Below, in pieces: positions 55,667 to 64,000 of a stretch of DNA of 64,000 nt (the first letter of the stretch is position 1; the number at the start of each line of letters is the position of its first letter). The stretch is taken from NCBI GenBank assembly GCA_010093685.1, contig MU006223.1, forward strand, positions 454,228-518,227. The letters run 5' to 3'. The position numbers and the translations under genes are program-made. The DNA comes from Ophiobolus disseminans. Taxonomy: Eukaryota > Ascomycota > Dothideomycetes > Pleosporales > Phaeosphaeriaceae. The notes under the pieces were generated by a model that ran no database searches, had not been told where the DNA came from, and saw nothing but the letters and a program-made list of their open reading frames with translations.

Positions 55667-56731
55667 GCGTTATACCCAATGCATAACAAGACAGGACGAG
55701 GCGCGTTGGCGGACATGTTATGAGCGGTCAAGTTTTTTCCACGTTTCCCATCTCCACACATGACATGTTCCAGGCCCCCTGGCCTCTCCCCGTCTTGAGT
55801 GTTTGTCTCCTTACCAAATGATGTATATCATGCTCCACATTTATCCTCATATGCTCACCGTCGGTCTTCTACTTCCCCACATGACATGCCCCACGCCCCC
55901 TGACTTCTCTTGTTTGCTATGGTTCGTTGTCGCTTATGTACGGGGTGACGTGCTCGTTTGGACACGGGGGTTGAGGCGCAAACACATGGCTGGGATATAT
56001 CTATATCGACGTCGACTGCTCTCTTGACTTGTATCTTCTCTTCCACCTATATCTCTGCTTCGGTATATACTGGTTCTGTACTCTCGTCGCTCCACTCGTC
56101 CTCCCACCACAACCATGGTCAACAAGCTCTCCGCCATCGAACACTGCCGTCACGGCCGTCGCCTCTGCGCTGCCGTGGAGGTTCAGTATCTCGGCAAACA
56201 CATTGTTCCCCCTGAACAATATCAATACCGGTCATCGTGACCATCGCCGCCGCGCTCCGCGAAATGTCCAACACCCCAAAGACACGAGACCTCCTGACCA
56301 GCATCCCTACCTCGAAGGGAAAGACTCGGACACTTTTCATACAGCCCGAGCCATAGTGTCCGAGGATTCCCTTCCTGGTGGTGCCATCTCCGTTGGCTTC
56401 CTCCTCCTGGCACCTCGCTCTGCTGAACGCCCTTCGGGCTTTTGATTTTCGAGTTGCGACGTCCAAACCATCATGGGACAACCACGGTGCCAAGCTGTAG
56501 CTCTGGCTCCACGGCAACGAGCTTTCGACTTTGAGAATTTTTTATTGACGCGCACCTTTCACTGCGAGCGACCGATCACCGCAACGACGAAAATAGTATA
56601 CGACACGAATACTACACACTCATTACGTCTTTCTACACCACACACATACTACATACACATCTCAGCCTGTTGTACTACACGCATACTACACACGCAACTC
56701 GGCTTTTTATACGCATTCCTGAAGTAAGTCA
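55615..56731. other. Intergenic region between Dus1 and RNase H-fold gene
   Basis: Contains the poly-G tract and a region of repeated ACATACTACA-like units near 56640-56700. A 41-codon frame at 56115-56240 (MVNKLSAIEHCRHGRRLC) looks protein-like. A second protein-like stretch in another frame follows it (ALREMSNTPKTRDLL, near 56255-56300). Together they could be the remains or exons of one small gene, but no splice signals join them well. Confidence 0.3.
55632..55663 (+). repeat. 32-base poly-G tract in the Dus1 3' flank
   Basis: Eight G, one C, then 32 uninterrupted G, starting 9 bases after the Dus1 stop codon. It is likely part of the 3' UTR. Its length in the assembly may be approximate. 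Confidence 0.9.
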
Positions 56732-57940
56732 ATGGAGAGAGTGGTCGAGAAGAGTGTCGAGGTGCGGGATGGTCTTGCCAGCCATTCCCTACACCGAGAC
56801 AACGAGAAGAGCGAACCGTTCGATGTCACAGATGCTCGCGAAGATATACGCCGGCACAAGCGTTATCGAGCCATGCTTTCTGCCGAGTATACACGCCTTA
56901 AACGACTACGCGAGACTATCCTGGGACCTGGTACAATCGATTTCCCCGGCCTGATCTGCATTCTCGACAACTACAATGCATCTTTGAACGACATGGACCG
57001 ATTGAGGGATATTCGGGAAGCCATCGATAATGGAAATGCTGCCGCGTACTGGACCGATGGGTCACACTTCCCCGACGGGCATCCTAAAGCCGGGTTCCTA
57101 GGTGCAGCCGTCGTCGTGGTGAATGCCACCAGCGAACAAACCGGCGAGTACGCGTTAGGACGATACACGGGCGACTCGACAGATGCAGAGCTCTTCGCCA
57201 TCGGCGCAGCACTAGATCACGCCAAGAAAGCCATACAAAAGGGCAGAACCCTCACCCTCACCCTCATCCGCATCTTCACAGACGCCCAGCGCCTCCTAAA
57301 AGCCATCCACACAGGCTCAACCCTCACCCTGGGCCCGCTCCTCTCCACCCCTAAGACCTCGCTCGAATCCTTCTACGAGCGCGCGTCGTGGCTCGCCAAC
57401 CGCGGCGTCAAGATCCAACTCGAGTGGGTAAAGGCACACGCCGCCAGCAGCGGCAACCAGGCGGCAGACCAGCTTGCGCGCGCCGCTGCCCGCAACCAGG
57501 AGGCGAGCCTCAGGCGCACAGACCTCTGGCACCCAGAGGCTGGCAACCTCAGCCGCCTCATGGCAGAGGCCGACGTCCCCGCCCCCTGGAGAGACCTCGG
57601 CCGCGACTGGGTCGACGAGTGGCTGTGGCGGGCCAATCGCGGGTTGCTCGCCACCGACGAGCTGTCGAGCGGCAGGCTCGAGGCCTGTGAGGACGTCGTG
57701 CGTAGGTGGGAGGAACGCTCCCTCTCCGACGAGGACGAGATGCCTGCGCCTGCCAAAGCGGCATCTGGAGAGATTCCGGATGGTGAGTGGGTTGGCGACG
57801 ACCTGCTCGACATTCTCGAAGACGAGCGCTCCGAGGCGGATAGGATGATGGAGGGGGATGTGGAGAAGCAGATGAGGGAGGACATGGCGCGGGCCGACCT
57901 GAGAATGGGTCGGACAGGAAAGATGAGGGTGTTGGGATGA
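56732..57940 (+). CDS. RNase H-fold protein with charged C-terminal region
   Basis: Single exon, 402 residues. The N-terminal 100 residues are charged and helical. The RNase H fold follows with all four acidic positions: Asp in AAYWTDGSHFP (near 109), Glu in DAELFAIGAAL (near 152), Asp in RIFTDAQRLL (near 183) and Asp in GNQAADQLAR (near 245). QLEWVKAHAASSGNQAADQL is typical of LINE-type (Tad1) RNase H domains. The last 110 residues are Glu/Asp/Arg-rich. There is no reverse transcriptase or endonuclease next to it, so it is a stand-alone gene, plausibly domesticated from a retroelement. Substrate would be RNA in RNA-DNA hybrids if active. Confidence 0.82.
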   Translation: MERVVEKSVEVRDGLASHSLHRDNEKSEPFDVTDAREDIRRHKRYRAMLSAEYTRLKRLRETILGPGTIDFPGLICILDNYNASLNDMDRLRDIREAIDNGNAAAYWTDGSHFPDGHPKAGFLGAAVVVVNATSEQTGEYALGRYTGDSTDAELFAIGAALDHAKKAIQKGRTLTLTLIRIFTDAQRLLKAIHTGSTLTLGPLLSTPKTSLESFYERASWLANRGVKIQLEWVKAHAASSGNQAADQLARAAARNQEASLRRTDLWHPEAGNLSRLMAEADVPAPWRDLGRDWVDEWLWRANRGLLATDELSSGRLEACEDVVRRWEERSLSDEDEMPAPAKAASGEIPDGEWVGDDLLDILEDERSEADRMMEGDVEKQMREDMARADLRMGRTGKMRVLG

Positions 57941-58126
57941 AGGGTGGAGTTGGGACGGGGGGGTTGGGATGAGGTGGGCGGGTGTACGATAGTGTAATAA
58001 TACCATCACAAAGTCAGTGTCTTTGAGTCAGCGAGGAGGTGATCAGTGTACTTTGAGTGCAGTGGATGAACGTGATACGATACTGAAAGCTTCCCTACTT
58101 CTACATCACAAGTTGTATAGCTACTA

Positions 58127-59503
58127 TCAACTCCCCAAGGACCTTCGCGGTGAGGGCGGATTCAGCTCGACTAGTGTCGGGGCGTTGGATAAACCACGCT
58201 GAGTATCTCCAGGAGTTACCATCTCAACATGGGACGATTTACTTTCTCTCGATGCCATGCGGCAAAGCCGTGTCCAAGGGGTCTTGGAACGTGACTCGTT
58301 GCTAATCGGAGGATTTATGCCTTCGATGCGTGTATGTGTGTACCAGCCAAAGCTTCGAGTTTCGTATCCAGATGCATTGAACCAGCCTCTGAAGTACACT
58401 TTGAGGGCGGGAGCAGACGCGCAGATTATTGCGGTGTTTGTTTCCGTAGCAGTCGAGACCCACGACCCGAGAGCCCCCCAGGAAATATCGTAGGTGGGCG
58501 AAGGATTGAGCCTGGTGTAGTAGTACAGACGGTGAGCGTAGTGGATGCGCAGAGCGCCTATTCCACAAGTACTACGTTATGTCAGCTTGGATTCTCCACG
58601 CAGACGTAGAGACTTACGCGAGGCCCAGAAGAAAGATGGCCGCCAAACCCAGCTTCTGTCTCAGCGGCAGGCGCAGCTTGTGCACGACAAACATGGGCAG
58701 CATGCATGCTATAAAGTCCTGGGCTGTGCTGATGCTGATGACGGCGACGAGGTAGACGACTTCGTCAACACACCTGTAGTCGTGTGTGCGTAGCCAGGAC
58801 GTTGTGAAGCGGTACCAATATGCTTCGACGGGCGAACAAGTGAAGATCAAGGCCAGGATCGACGCTATACCATACGCACCGACTTGAAGGTGGTCAGCAT
58901 ATAGCGGAAGTTGTTAGGGTGGGTCTTGTGTACCAAAAATAATGCTGGCCCATATGGTGATCAGCAAGGGGCGGCTGATGACCGAAGACGTGATACGGCG
59001 GTAGAAGGTCAAGATGGAGAGTTTTGTCAAAGTCGTGGTTCCGAGATATATCACTTCCATCGCCATAGTGATCTTTACGCATACTTAGTACTTGGGCTTT
59101 TCCGTTCTCGGGCAACGTCAACGTACCTGTCGAATGGTGATGTTGGTCTTCGGTGTCTGATCCCAGATGTGCAGCTGAAAACCATACACGCGCAGCGCAA
59201 GGACAGTCGCGATAGTAAGTCCAAGAAGTCCTGGCTTCGCTCTATTAGCGCCAACACATCGTTCACTGCGAAGCAACGACAGACCATGGACGCAATGATC
59301 AACCAATCATCCAGGCCAGCCGTTCGTGTGATCCGGAACCTTGACCAGATCCTTGCGCCAAAGACACCAAACGTGACGATGCACATCGCAATAACCGCTG
59401 CAGGCCCTCCCCACCCCCGGGTTTCTGGATTGACATAGTTCGGGGCCGGCCACGTGTGGTGCGATCCATCAGCGGGCGGGAAAAGAGCTGGAGCTGGAGC
59501 CAT
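58127..59503 (-). CDS. PTH11-like seven-helix membrane protein (fungal rhodopsin-fold domain)
   Basis: Five exons: 59285-59503, 59127-59234, 58934-59072, 58618-58882 and 58127-58571 (introns 50, 54, 51 and 46 bp), giving 391 residues. Family marks in order: TAGLDDWLIIASM, ATVLALRVYGFQLHIWD, AMEVIYLGTTTLTKLSIL, FYRRI, IFTCSPVEAYWY, QDFIACMLPMFVVHKLRLP and LGSWVSTATETNTAIICAS. About seven hydrophobic helices are followed by a Ser/Pro-rich cytoplasmic tail. The first intron has a weak donor (GTCTGT), so that junction is the least certain. Relatives include PTH11-type receptors that sense surface cues and the SAT4 group. The start ATG (CCATGAC complement) is the last one before the helices; a longer frame begins upstream at 59587. 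Confidence 0.85.
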
Positions 59504-60170
59504 GACAGCATCTAGCTCTGTGGAGAACGGAGCATAGCCGAAGAGCGTTGGAAAATGTGGAAATCCGACGATGAAGAACGAAGACAAGGTGGATACCCGG
59601 CTGTTTTAATTCGTGTCGGATGCGGTGCATTGTGCTGAATGCGAGTGCGGATACGGATCGACATTCTCACAGGGTAGGTGGAGCGGGAGCTTTTGGCAGC
59701 CCAATGCCTGAGCGGTGAAACTTGGTCGTGTGGGTGACTCGCGTCCATCGAGGGTCCCGGGCGAACCAAGGACCAGGACGGCATCTTGAGATTGATGCTG
59801 CCGTCCCACGTGCGAATAAGGTTTAGATTGAGATCGCGAGTGGGAAGGGGTGGAATTCACGCCTACGGGGGCTGATTGGCCTGGGGGCTTCGTCGGATCG
59901 TCACAATCACCTTTCACACCTGCAGCCATAGTTGGTTTACAAAGATGACAGATTGTTTACAATGATGCCCGATCTGGAAATATTTTGAGGCAGCGACGAA
60001 GGTCTGCACAGATGACCGAGGCATCCACACCAGATTCATGACACTGTCGCTACCTCCCTAGGCACCCCGCGCAATATTTCCCCTGCACCGTAATTGCTCA
60101 CTTGCAACCACACAAATTTTCAGGTTCGCATACGAATCTTGTCGACTAGGCCTCATAGTTGACCGCAATC
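59504..60170. other. Divergent promoter region between PTH11-like and OGFr genes
   Basis: No gene. The frames between 59512 and 59929 are shadows. It should hold promoters for both neighbours. Confidence 0.4.
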
Positions 60171-60230
60171 ATGCCTAGATATCTGAGCCTTGCCTTGCTC
60201 CTGCTGGTCCGAGCGGCAAGCGCCAACTAA
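60171..60230 (+). promoter_or_regulatory. uORF encoding a signal-peptide-like 19-mer, in frame with the OGFr gene
   Basis: ATG at 60171 opens MPRYLSLALLLLVRAASAN and stops at TAA 60228-60230. The same frame then stays open for 31 codons into the OGFr ORF. As a uORF 94 bases before the main ATG it could dampen translation. As a former N-terminus it would have targeted the protein for secretion, which does not fit the OGFr family. Confidence 0.5.
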
Positions 60231-60323
60231 TTGCAACGCTCGCCTACCATTGCAAACCCTCGATCAGAGAAAACACCGCAGGGATATTCAGCACTACCCA
60301 GCCCAGCGACTCAACCAGACCAT

Positions 60324-61343
60324 ATGTCGCTCAAGCGGTTCAAATTTCCCGGCATGACTTCCACCCCGCCTTCCAAAACGGCCTCCAAGACGCCACTTAT
60401 CGTCCGCTTCTACGACCCAGACGTTCAAGCACGTGATGCACACGACCGGAAACAAGAGCACATTCTGTCATGGCCCGACAGCCAGCTAGAGCGATGCCAC
60501 AACTACATCCAGATGCTCTTCCCCGTTCCCGAAGGCTCGGCGTTCAACTGGGAAGCGCCCATTATCGATCGCGAGACTATGGATGCGTTCCGCTCTCGGA
60601 GCGAGCTGCGTAGCCGCCTGCGATGGAGCTTTGAGCGAATGCTGGATTTCTATGGATTTGAGGTCAAGCTTCAACCGGAAGAAACCGAGGCGAAGGAGGT
60701 CGAGGCTGCAGATGACCCTGTGGCTGGTTCTGTTGAGGACAAAAAGGAGGGTGCTGAGGATGCCTTGCCTGACACCAAGTCCTCTCCCGAAGTCGCTCCC
60801 GAGTCCAATACAGAAGAAGCCATTACGGACGAGGGCAAGGGCAAGGAACCAGAGTCAAAAGACGCCACCAAGGAAGAGCCAGCCGAGCAGTCCAGCGCAA
60901 CTACCGTCCCTCCCTCCGCCCACACCAAAACCGCCGCCTCATGCGGCTACGACGTTGTCCGTAGCTCGCACTGGGCCAAGTCCTTCAAAGGCTGGGCAGT
61001 CCGCTTCGATCACAACCACCTGCGTATCACTCGCATCCTGCGCTGCCTCCGCATCCTAGGCCTGCAAACCGAGTGCGACGCCTTCTTCGCGGCCCTCAAG
61101 GAAGTTTACGAGGACCCGGCTTTCAAGATTAGCGAGCGCTCTATGAGCTACTGGACCCGTGCTGTCACTCGCCCACTGTACATTGCGCCGGATGATGAGC
61201 GCATTGATTGGCTTAGGGAGTGGGAGCGGGAGCAGGAGGCGCTCAAGGCGAGTGAGGAAGATGCAAAGGTGGAGAAGAAGGGCGAGGAGGATAGAGCAGA
61301 GATAGAGGCAGACAAGGAGGCTGAGGCCAAGAAGGAACTATAA
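60324..61343 (+). CDS. OGFr-domain protein
   Basis: Single-exon frame of 339 residues from MSLKRFKFPGM; the second Met (MTSTPPSK) could also be the start and matches how relatives begin. The N-terminal domain of the opioid growth factor receptor family is clear: LIVRFYDPDVQARD, LERCHNYIQMLFPVPEGSAF, NWEAPIIDRETMDAFRSR, RSRLRWSFERMLDFYGFE, then after an acidic low-complexity insert (about 125-210) WAKSFKGWAVRFDHNHLRIT and ILRCLRILGLQTECDAFFAAL. In animals OGFr binds met-enkephalin, but in fungi the domain's role is unknown. The C-terminus is a Glu/Lys-rich helix. A signal-peptide-like uORF lies just upstream. Confidence 0.88.
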   Translation: MSLKRFKFPGMTSTPPSKTASKTPLIVRFYDPDVQARDAHDRKQEHILSWPDSQLERCHNYIQMLFPVPEGSAFNWEAPIIDRETMDAFRSRSELRSRLRWSFERMLDFYGFEVKLQPEETEAKEVEAADDPVAGSVEDKKEGAEDALPDTKSSPEVAPESNTEEAITDEGKGKEPESKDATKEEPAEQSSATTVPPSAHTKTAASCGYDVVRSSHWAKSFKGWAVRFDHNHLRITRILRCLRILGLQTECDAFFAALKEVYEDPAFKISERSMSYWTRAVTRPLYIAPDDERIDWLREWEREQEALKASEEDAKVEKKGEEDRAEIEADKEAEAKKEL

Positions 61344-61660
61344 GAGTAAAGCGGATGAAACGTAAATGGTGCGCTCGATAAGCTCGAGCAGATATGGCTT
61401 TAGCCAGGAGTTCGGGGCGCTTACTAAGGTATCAGAAACATCATGAAGCGGATTATCACGACTAGCATATCAGAGTATACATAGAAGCCTACAGCTGTAG
61501 CACGAATAACGAACAATCACGACACAACCATCATGACAGAACATCTCATATCTTCCCCAAGTCCATTGCCAAACAAGTAAGACTGCTGTATCCGACCCCC
61601 CTCAGATCCTCAAGTATCCCCCAAATTTATATATACATCCCGATCCTCATCTACTGTCCT
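61344..61660. other. Convergent 3' region between OGFr and complex I subunit genes
   Basis: No gene. It is the shared 3' flank of two convergent genes, with AT-rich 3'-end-like sequence (TTTATATATACATCCC near 61626). Confidence 0.4.
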
Positions 61661-62112
61661 CTAGAACTCAGAGATCATATCCCCCCTCCTCTTACCACGG
61701 AAATCCCACTTGCCCTGCCCTCACATTAGCCCTGCCCAGCACCCCACACCATGCCGTCTATGTACTCACATCCGTCTTATACGCCACCGTGCCCAGCATC
61801 GCAGGAACGAGAATGACGTACGCGAACGAGATCCAGGCCGTTCGTCGCGTCCAGCGGAAGTACTTGTGGCGGTTGGTCGTCATGTCTGTCGCGGTGTTGC
61901 GTTAGCGCTGGTACGTCCTTATGCATCTACATTCGCCGAGACATGTTCTTCGAGAATGGGGCTTCGGGTCGGAGGTGTGCGGCGTGAGACGTACTGTTCC
62001 ATTTTATGATTGCGGGATCTTGGTGGGTCACTGTCCGGTTGTATTAGCGATTTGCGCGGCATTGAGGGGGATTGAAGGGGAGGTGCGTACAGCCGTGGTT
62101 GTGGCCGGCCAT
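61661..62112 (-). CDS. Mitochondrial complex I small subunit (NDUFB4/B15 type)
   Basis: Four short exons: 62091-62112 (22 nt), 61995-62030 (36 nt), 61770-61885 (116 nt) and 61661-61714 (54 nt), with introns of 60, 109 and 55 bp, giving 75 residues. All junctions have GT-AG ends and keep the frame. The product begins MAGHNHGLTHQDPAIIKW, continues NNMTTNRHKYFRW, has one membrane helix (TAWISFAYVILVPAMLGTV) and ends GKWDFRGKRRGDMISEF. This order (DPAxxxW, KYFRWTxRTAW, helix, GKRRGDxISEF) is the signature of the small fungal NDUFB4-like subunit of NADH:ubiquinone oxidoreductase, in the inner-membrane arm. Because every exon is short, the gene is nearly invisible to ORF scanning. Confidence 0.9.
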
Positions 62113-62764
62113 TTTGGGTGTGGGTGCGTGGTGTTTGGGGCCTTTGAGGCGTGTGCGGGTGGTGCGCGGGTAGCTGTTGCGGAGGTGAGGTTGGTGATGG
62201 TGATGCGGAGGTGTCGGGGGAACGTCGGGGGATCAAGGCTTGGCGCTTTTGGTGATGAGCGAGATGCAACTTCAAGTTTCATACGTGCATTACGTTTGGT
62301 CAATTGTCGTTCTTGTTACCTTGTGATATCAAACAATGTGCAGGAAGTAAGTCGCACTGGGTTGTCTGAGCCCCGATCCTGTAGGACAACGACATAGGTG
62401 TTAATCGATCCGATCAACCCGCCACTCGCGATATTTGACACCCTCCCTGAGATTGTTTGGAACTATGATATTTACTGTCTCTATTCGGAGCCGAAGCACA
62501 GGTGCATAGCATTCCATAGGAGGCTATCGTGTGATCCTTATGATGCAAGGACGGAGCTTGTAACATCCGACACTAACAACAGTCTCTCCGAGCTGGCGCC
62601 ACTGCCGACGAGGCTTCCTAGATCAAGCTTGTGACAACGGCCATAAATTCCAGGAACCTCGGCCCTTCTGTGGTGCACAAATACTTCGATCACTCATCAG
62701 GTTTTACAGTCAAGCCTCTAGATCATCATACCACCCTATCAAACGACGATTTGCAACCTACAAG
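62113..62764. other. Divergent promoter region between complex I subunit and GST
   Basis: No gene. G-rich DNA upstream of the complex I gene (GGTGTCGGGGGAACG near 62210) gives way to CA/CT-rich leader sequence before the GST start. Confidence 0.4.
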
Positions 62765-63802
62765 ATGGCGTCCAACAACCAGCAAGGCGCAAAGATCGTA
62801 GTGTACTGGTAAGCAAAGCCCCAGCACCGCCACTCCGCCCTATGACATCCCTAAACTTCCGCACACGCAGCGCCAAACACCCACTGAATCTATCCTAGGC
62901 TCGAGAAGTCGCGAGGCCAGCGCGCTGTGTGGCTGCTCGAAGAGCTGAACCTCGAATACGAGCTCAAAGTCTTCAAACGCAATGCAGAGTTCCGTGCCGG
63001 CGACGACTTGAAGGCAGTGCACCCGCTCGGACGGTCGCCGCTCATCGGCATCACGCCTGCTGGATCTGAGAAGGAGATTCTCATCTTCGAGTCTGAGACT
63101 ATTGTTGACTATGTTTGCGAGCATTTCGGAAAGCACATGATTCCGCAGCGGTACCCGGAGGGCAAGGAAGGTGTTCTTGGCGCGGAGAATGAGGAGTTTA
63201 TGAGGTACAGGGTAAGATTAATTTTCTTGGATCGCGCTCTTCATAGTTTTTGGGGGCTGTGAGATGAGTTTGTTTGAATACAGCATGCCGATCTGGTATA
63301 AATTCAGCAGCTAACCAGTTCTAGTTCCTGATGGACTATACCGAGGGCAGCTTCTTCACGCTCTTAATGATCGGGTTGATCATGCGGAGTAAGTATGGCA
63401 CCACTTATTTTTCTGCTGTCGACTAAGACCTCTCTAGAAATCAAGAATGCTCCCGTGCCTTTCTTCCTCAAGCCTATCACGCGAGGTATCGCCAACAATG
63501 TGGAAACCACTTTTCTCAACCCCGAACTTACGAAGCACTGCACCTTCCTCGAGGACTACCTCACGAAATCTTCCAGCAATGGTGAGTTTTTCTGTGGAAA
63601 CAGCATCTCAGGTGCGGATATCATGATGCACTTTGCTCTTGAAGGTGCTACTCAGCGTGTGCCTCTGAGCGAGACAAGCTATCCTAAACTCTACGAGTAT
63701 ATGAGGAGGATGCAGAAGAGGGATGCGTATCAAAGAGCTACGAAGCGCGTTTCAGAATCGAGTGGTGAGGAGTATGTTCCGTACTCAGATTTGAAGATGT
63801 AG
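62765..63802 (+). CDS. Glutathione S-transferase (Gtt1-like)
   Basis: Four exons: 62765-62808, 62899-63211, 63325-63388 and 63438-63802 (introns 90, 113 and 49 bp), giving 261 residues. The N-terminal thioredoxin-like domain has KIVVYWLEKSRGQRAVWLLE, with LNLEYELKVFKRN, HPLGRSPLIG (cis-Pro region) and the glutathione-binding LIFESETIVDYVCE. The all-helical C-terminal domain includes FLMDYTEGSFFTLLMIGLIM, KNAPVPFFLKPI and FCGNSISGADIMMHF. This pattern is that of the fungal Gtt1/GTT class, which conjugates glutathione to electrophiles and has peroxidase activity. Each junction restores family sequence (TGG split over intron 1, AAA over intron 3). Confidence 0.93.
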
Positions 63803-64000
63803 GGTGGTGGACAATAGTGAGTGAAAATCGATTAGCCAATGGTGTATAATTGTTGATCAATGTCAGGTTACGAGAGATCACTTTTCTAAACTCAAGATCT
63901 TTTCCTCACTATGCGAGTTCTTACCATCACAAGGTGTTTTCTGGCTATCATTTTCCATGTCTCATGTAATTGCGGGGTATCAGCTACCGACGCCTTCTTT
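63803..64000. other. 3' flank of GST to window end
   Basis: No gene seen in the last 198 bases. Confidence 0.4.

Noticed and set aside
57317..58009. 230-codon minus-strand frame
   Set aside because: Shadow of the RNase H-fold gene in GC-rich DNA.
58549..58617. Acceptor GGAATAG for the last intron of the PTH11-like gene
   Set aside because: It gives the wrong phase; the upstream acceptor AACGTAG at 58572 restores the frame and the family sequence.

Overview
The window is nuclear DNA from a filamentous ascomycete, most likely a Dothideomycete. Genes are dense on both strands. Introns are short (mostly 45-140 bp) with GT-AG ends and CTAAC/CTGAC-like branch points. The gene content is fungal: Mss51, a PTH11-type rhodopsin-fold protein, fungal long-chain alcohol oxidase, a MoaA/MoaC molybdenum-cofactor gene and F-box-like families. 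There is no rRNA, no convincing tRNA, no CRISPR array and no intact transposon. Exon joins were worked out by hand from splice signals and reading-frame continuity. Protein family assignments come from motif recognition, not a database search.

Layout: 0.3-9.4 kb holds a mitochondrial PPR protein, a bZIP transcription factor behind a 2.9 kb leader, and a 67-residue membrane protein. The stretch 10.7-15.1 kb is a graveyard: a secreted PAN/apple-like gene with one in-frame stop, then three tandem decayed copies of one F-box-like gene. From 15.4 to 27 kb the genes are intact: Mss51, a PAP2 phosphatase, a hypothetical basic protein, a membrane-anchored histidine acid phosphatase/phytase, an APC-family permease and a repeat-rich nuclear-looking protein. 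At 27.3-29.3 kb lie two more tandem F-box-like pseudogenes.

The functional core is 30.0-38.3 kb. A NAD(P)H nitrate reductase with a long N-terminal extension is followed 0.5 kb later, on the same strand, by the MoaA-MoaC gene that makes the first intermediate of its molybdenum cofactor. At the MoaA/MoaC junction, intron retention gives MoaA ending in the conserved Gly-Gly and a stop codon. Splicing removes the second Gly and the stop and fuses MoaA to MoaC through an unrecognised insert of about 765 residues. This mirrors the alternative splicing known for animal MOCS1.

From 40.2 to 42.2 kb come three small secreted-protein genes, two ending in CaaX-like tetrapeptides. They are followed by an alpha/beta hydrolase that appears to have lost its nucleophile, an RNase H-fold protein, a GNAT acetyltransferase, a long-chain alcohol oxidase, a FYVE-finger protein, the tRNA-dihydrouridine synthase Dus1 (with a 32-G run just after its stop), a second RNase H-fold protein, a five-exon PTH11-like receptor, an OGFr-domain protein with an in-frame signal-peptide-like uORF, a four-exon complex I subunit (NDUFB4/B15 type) and a four-exon glutathione transferase.
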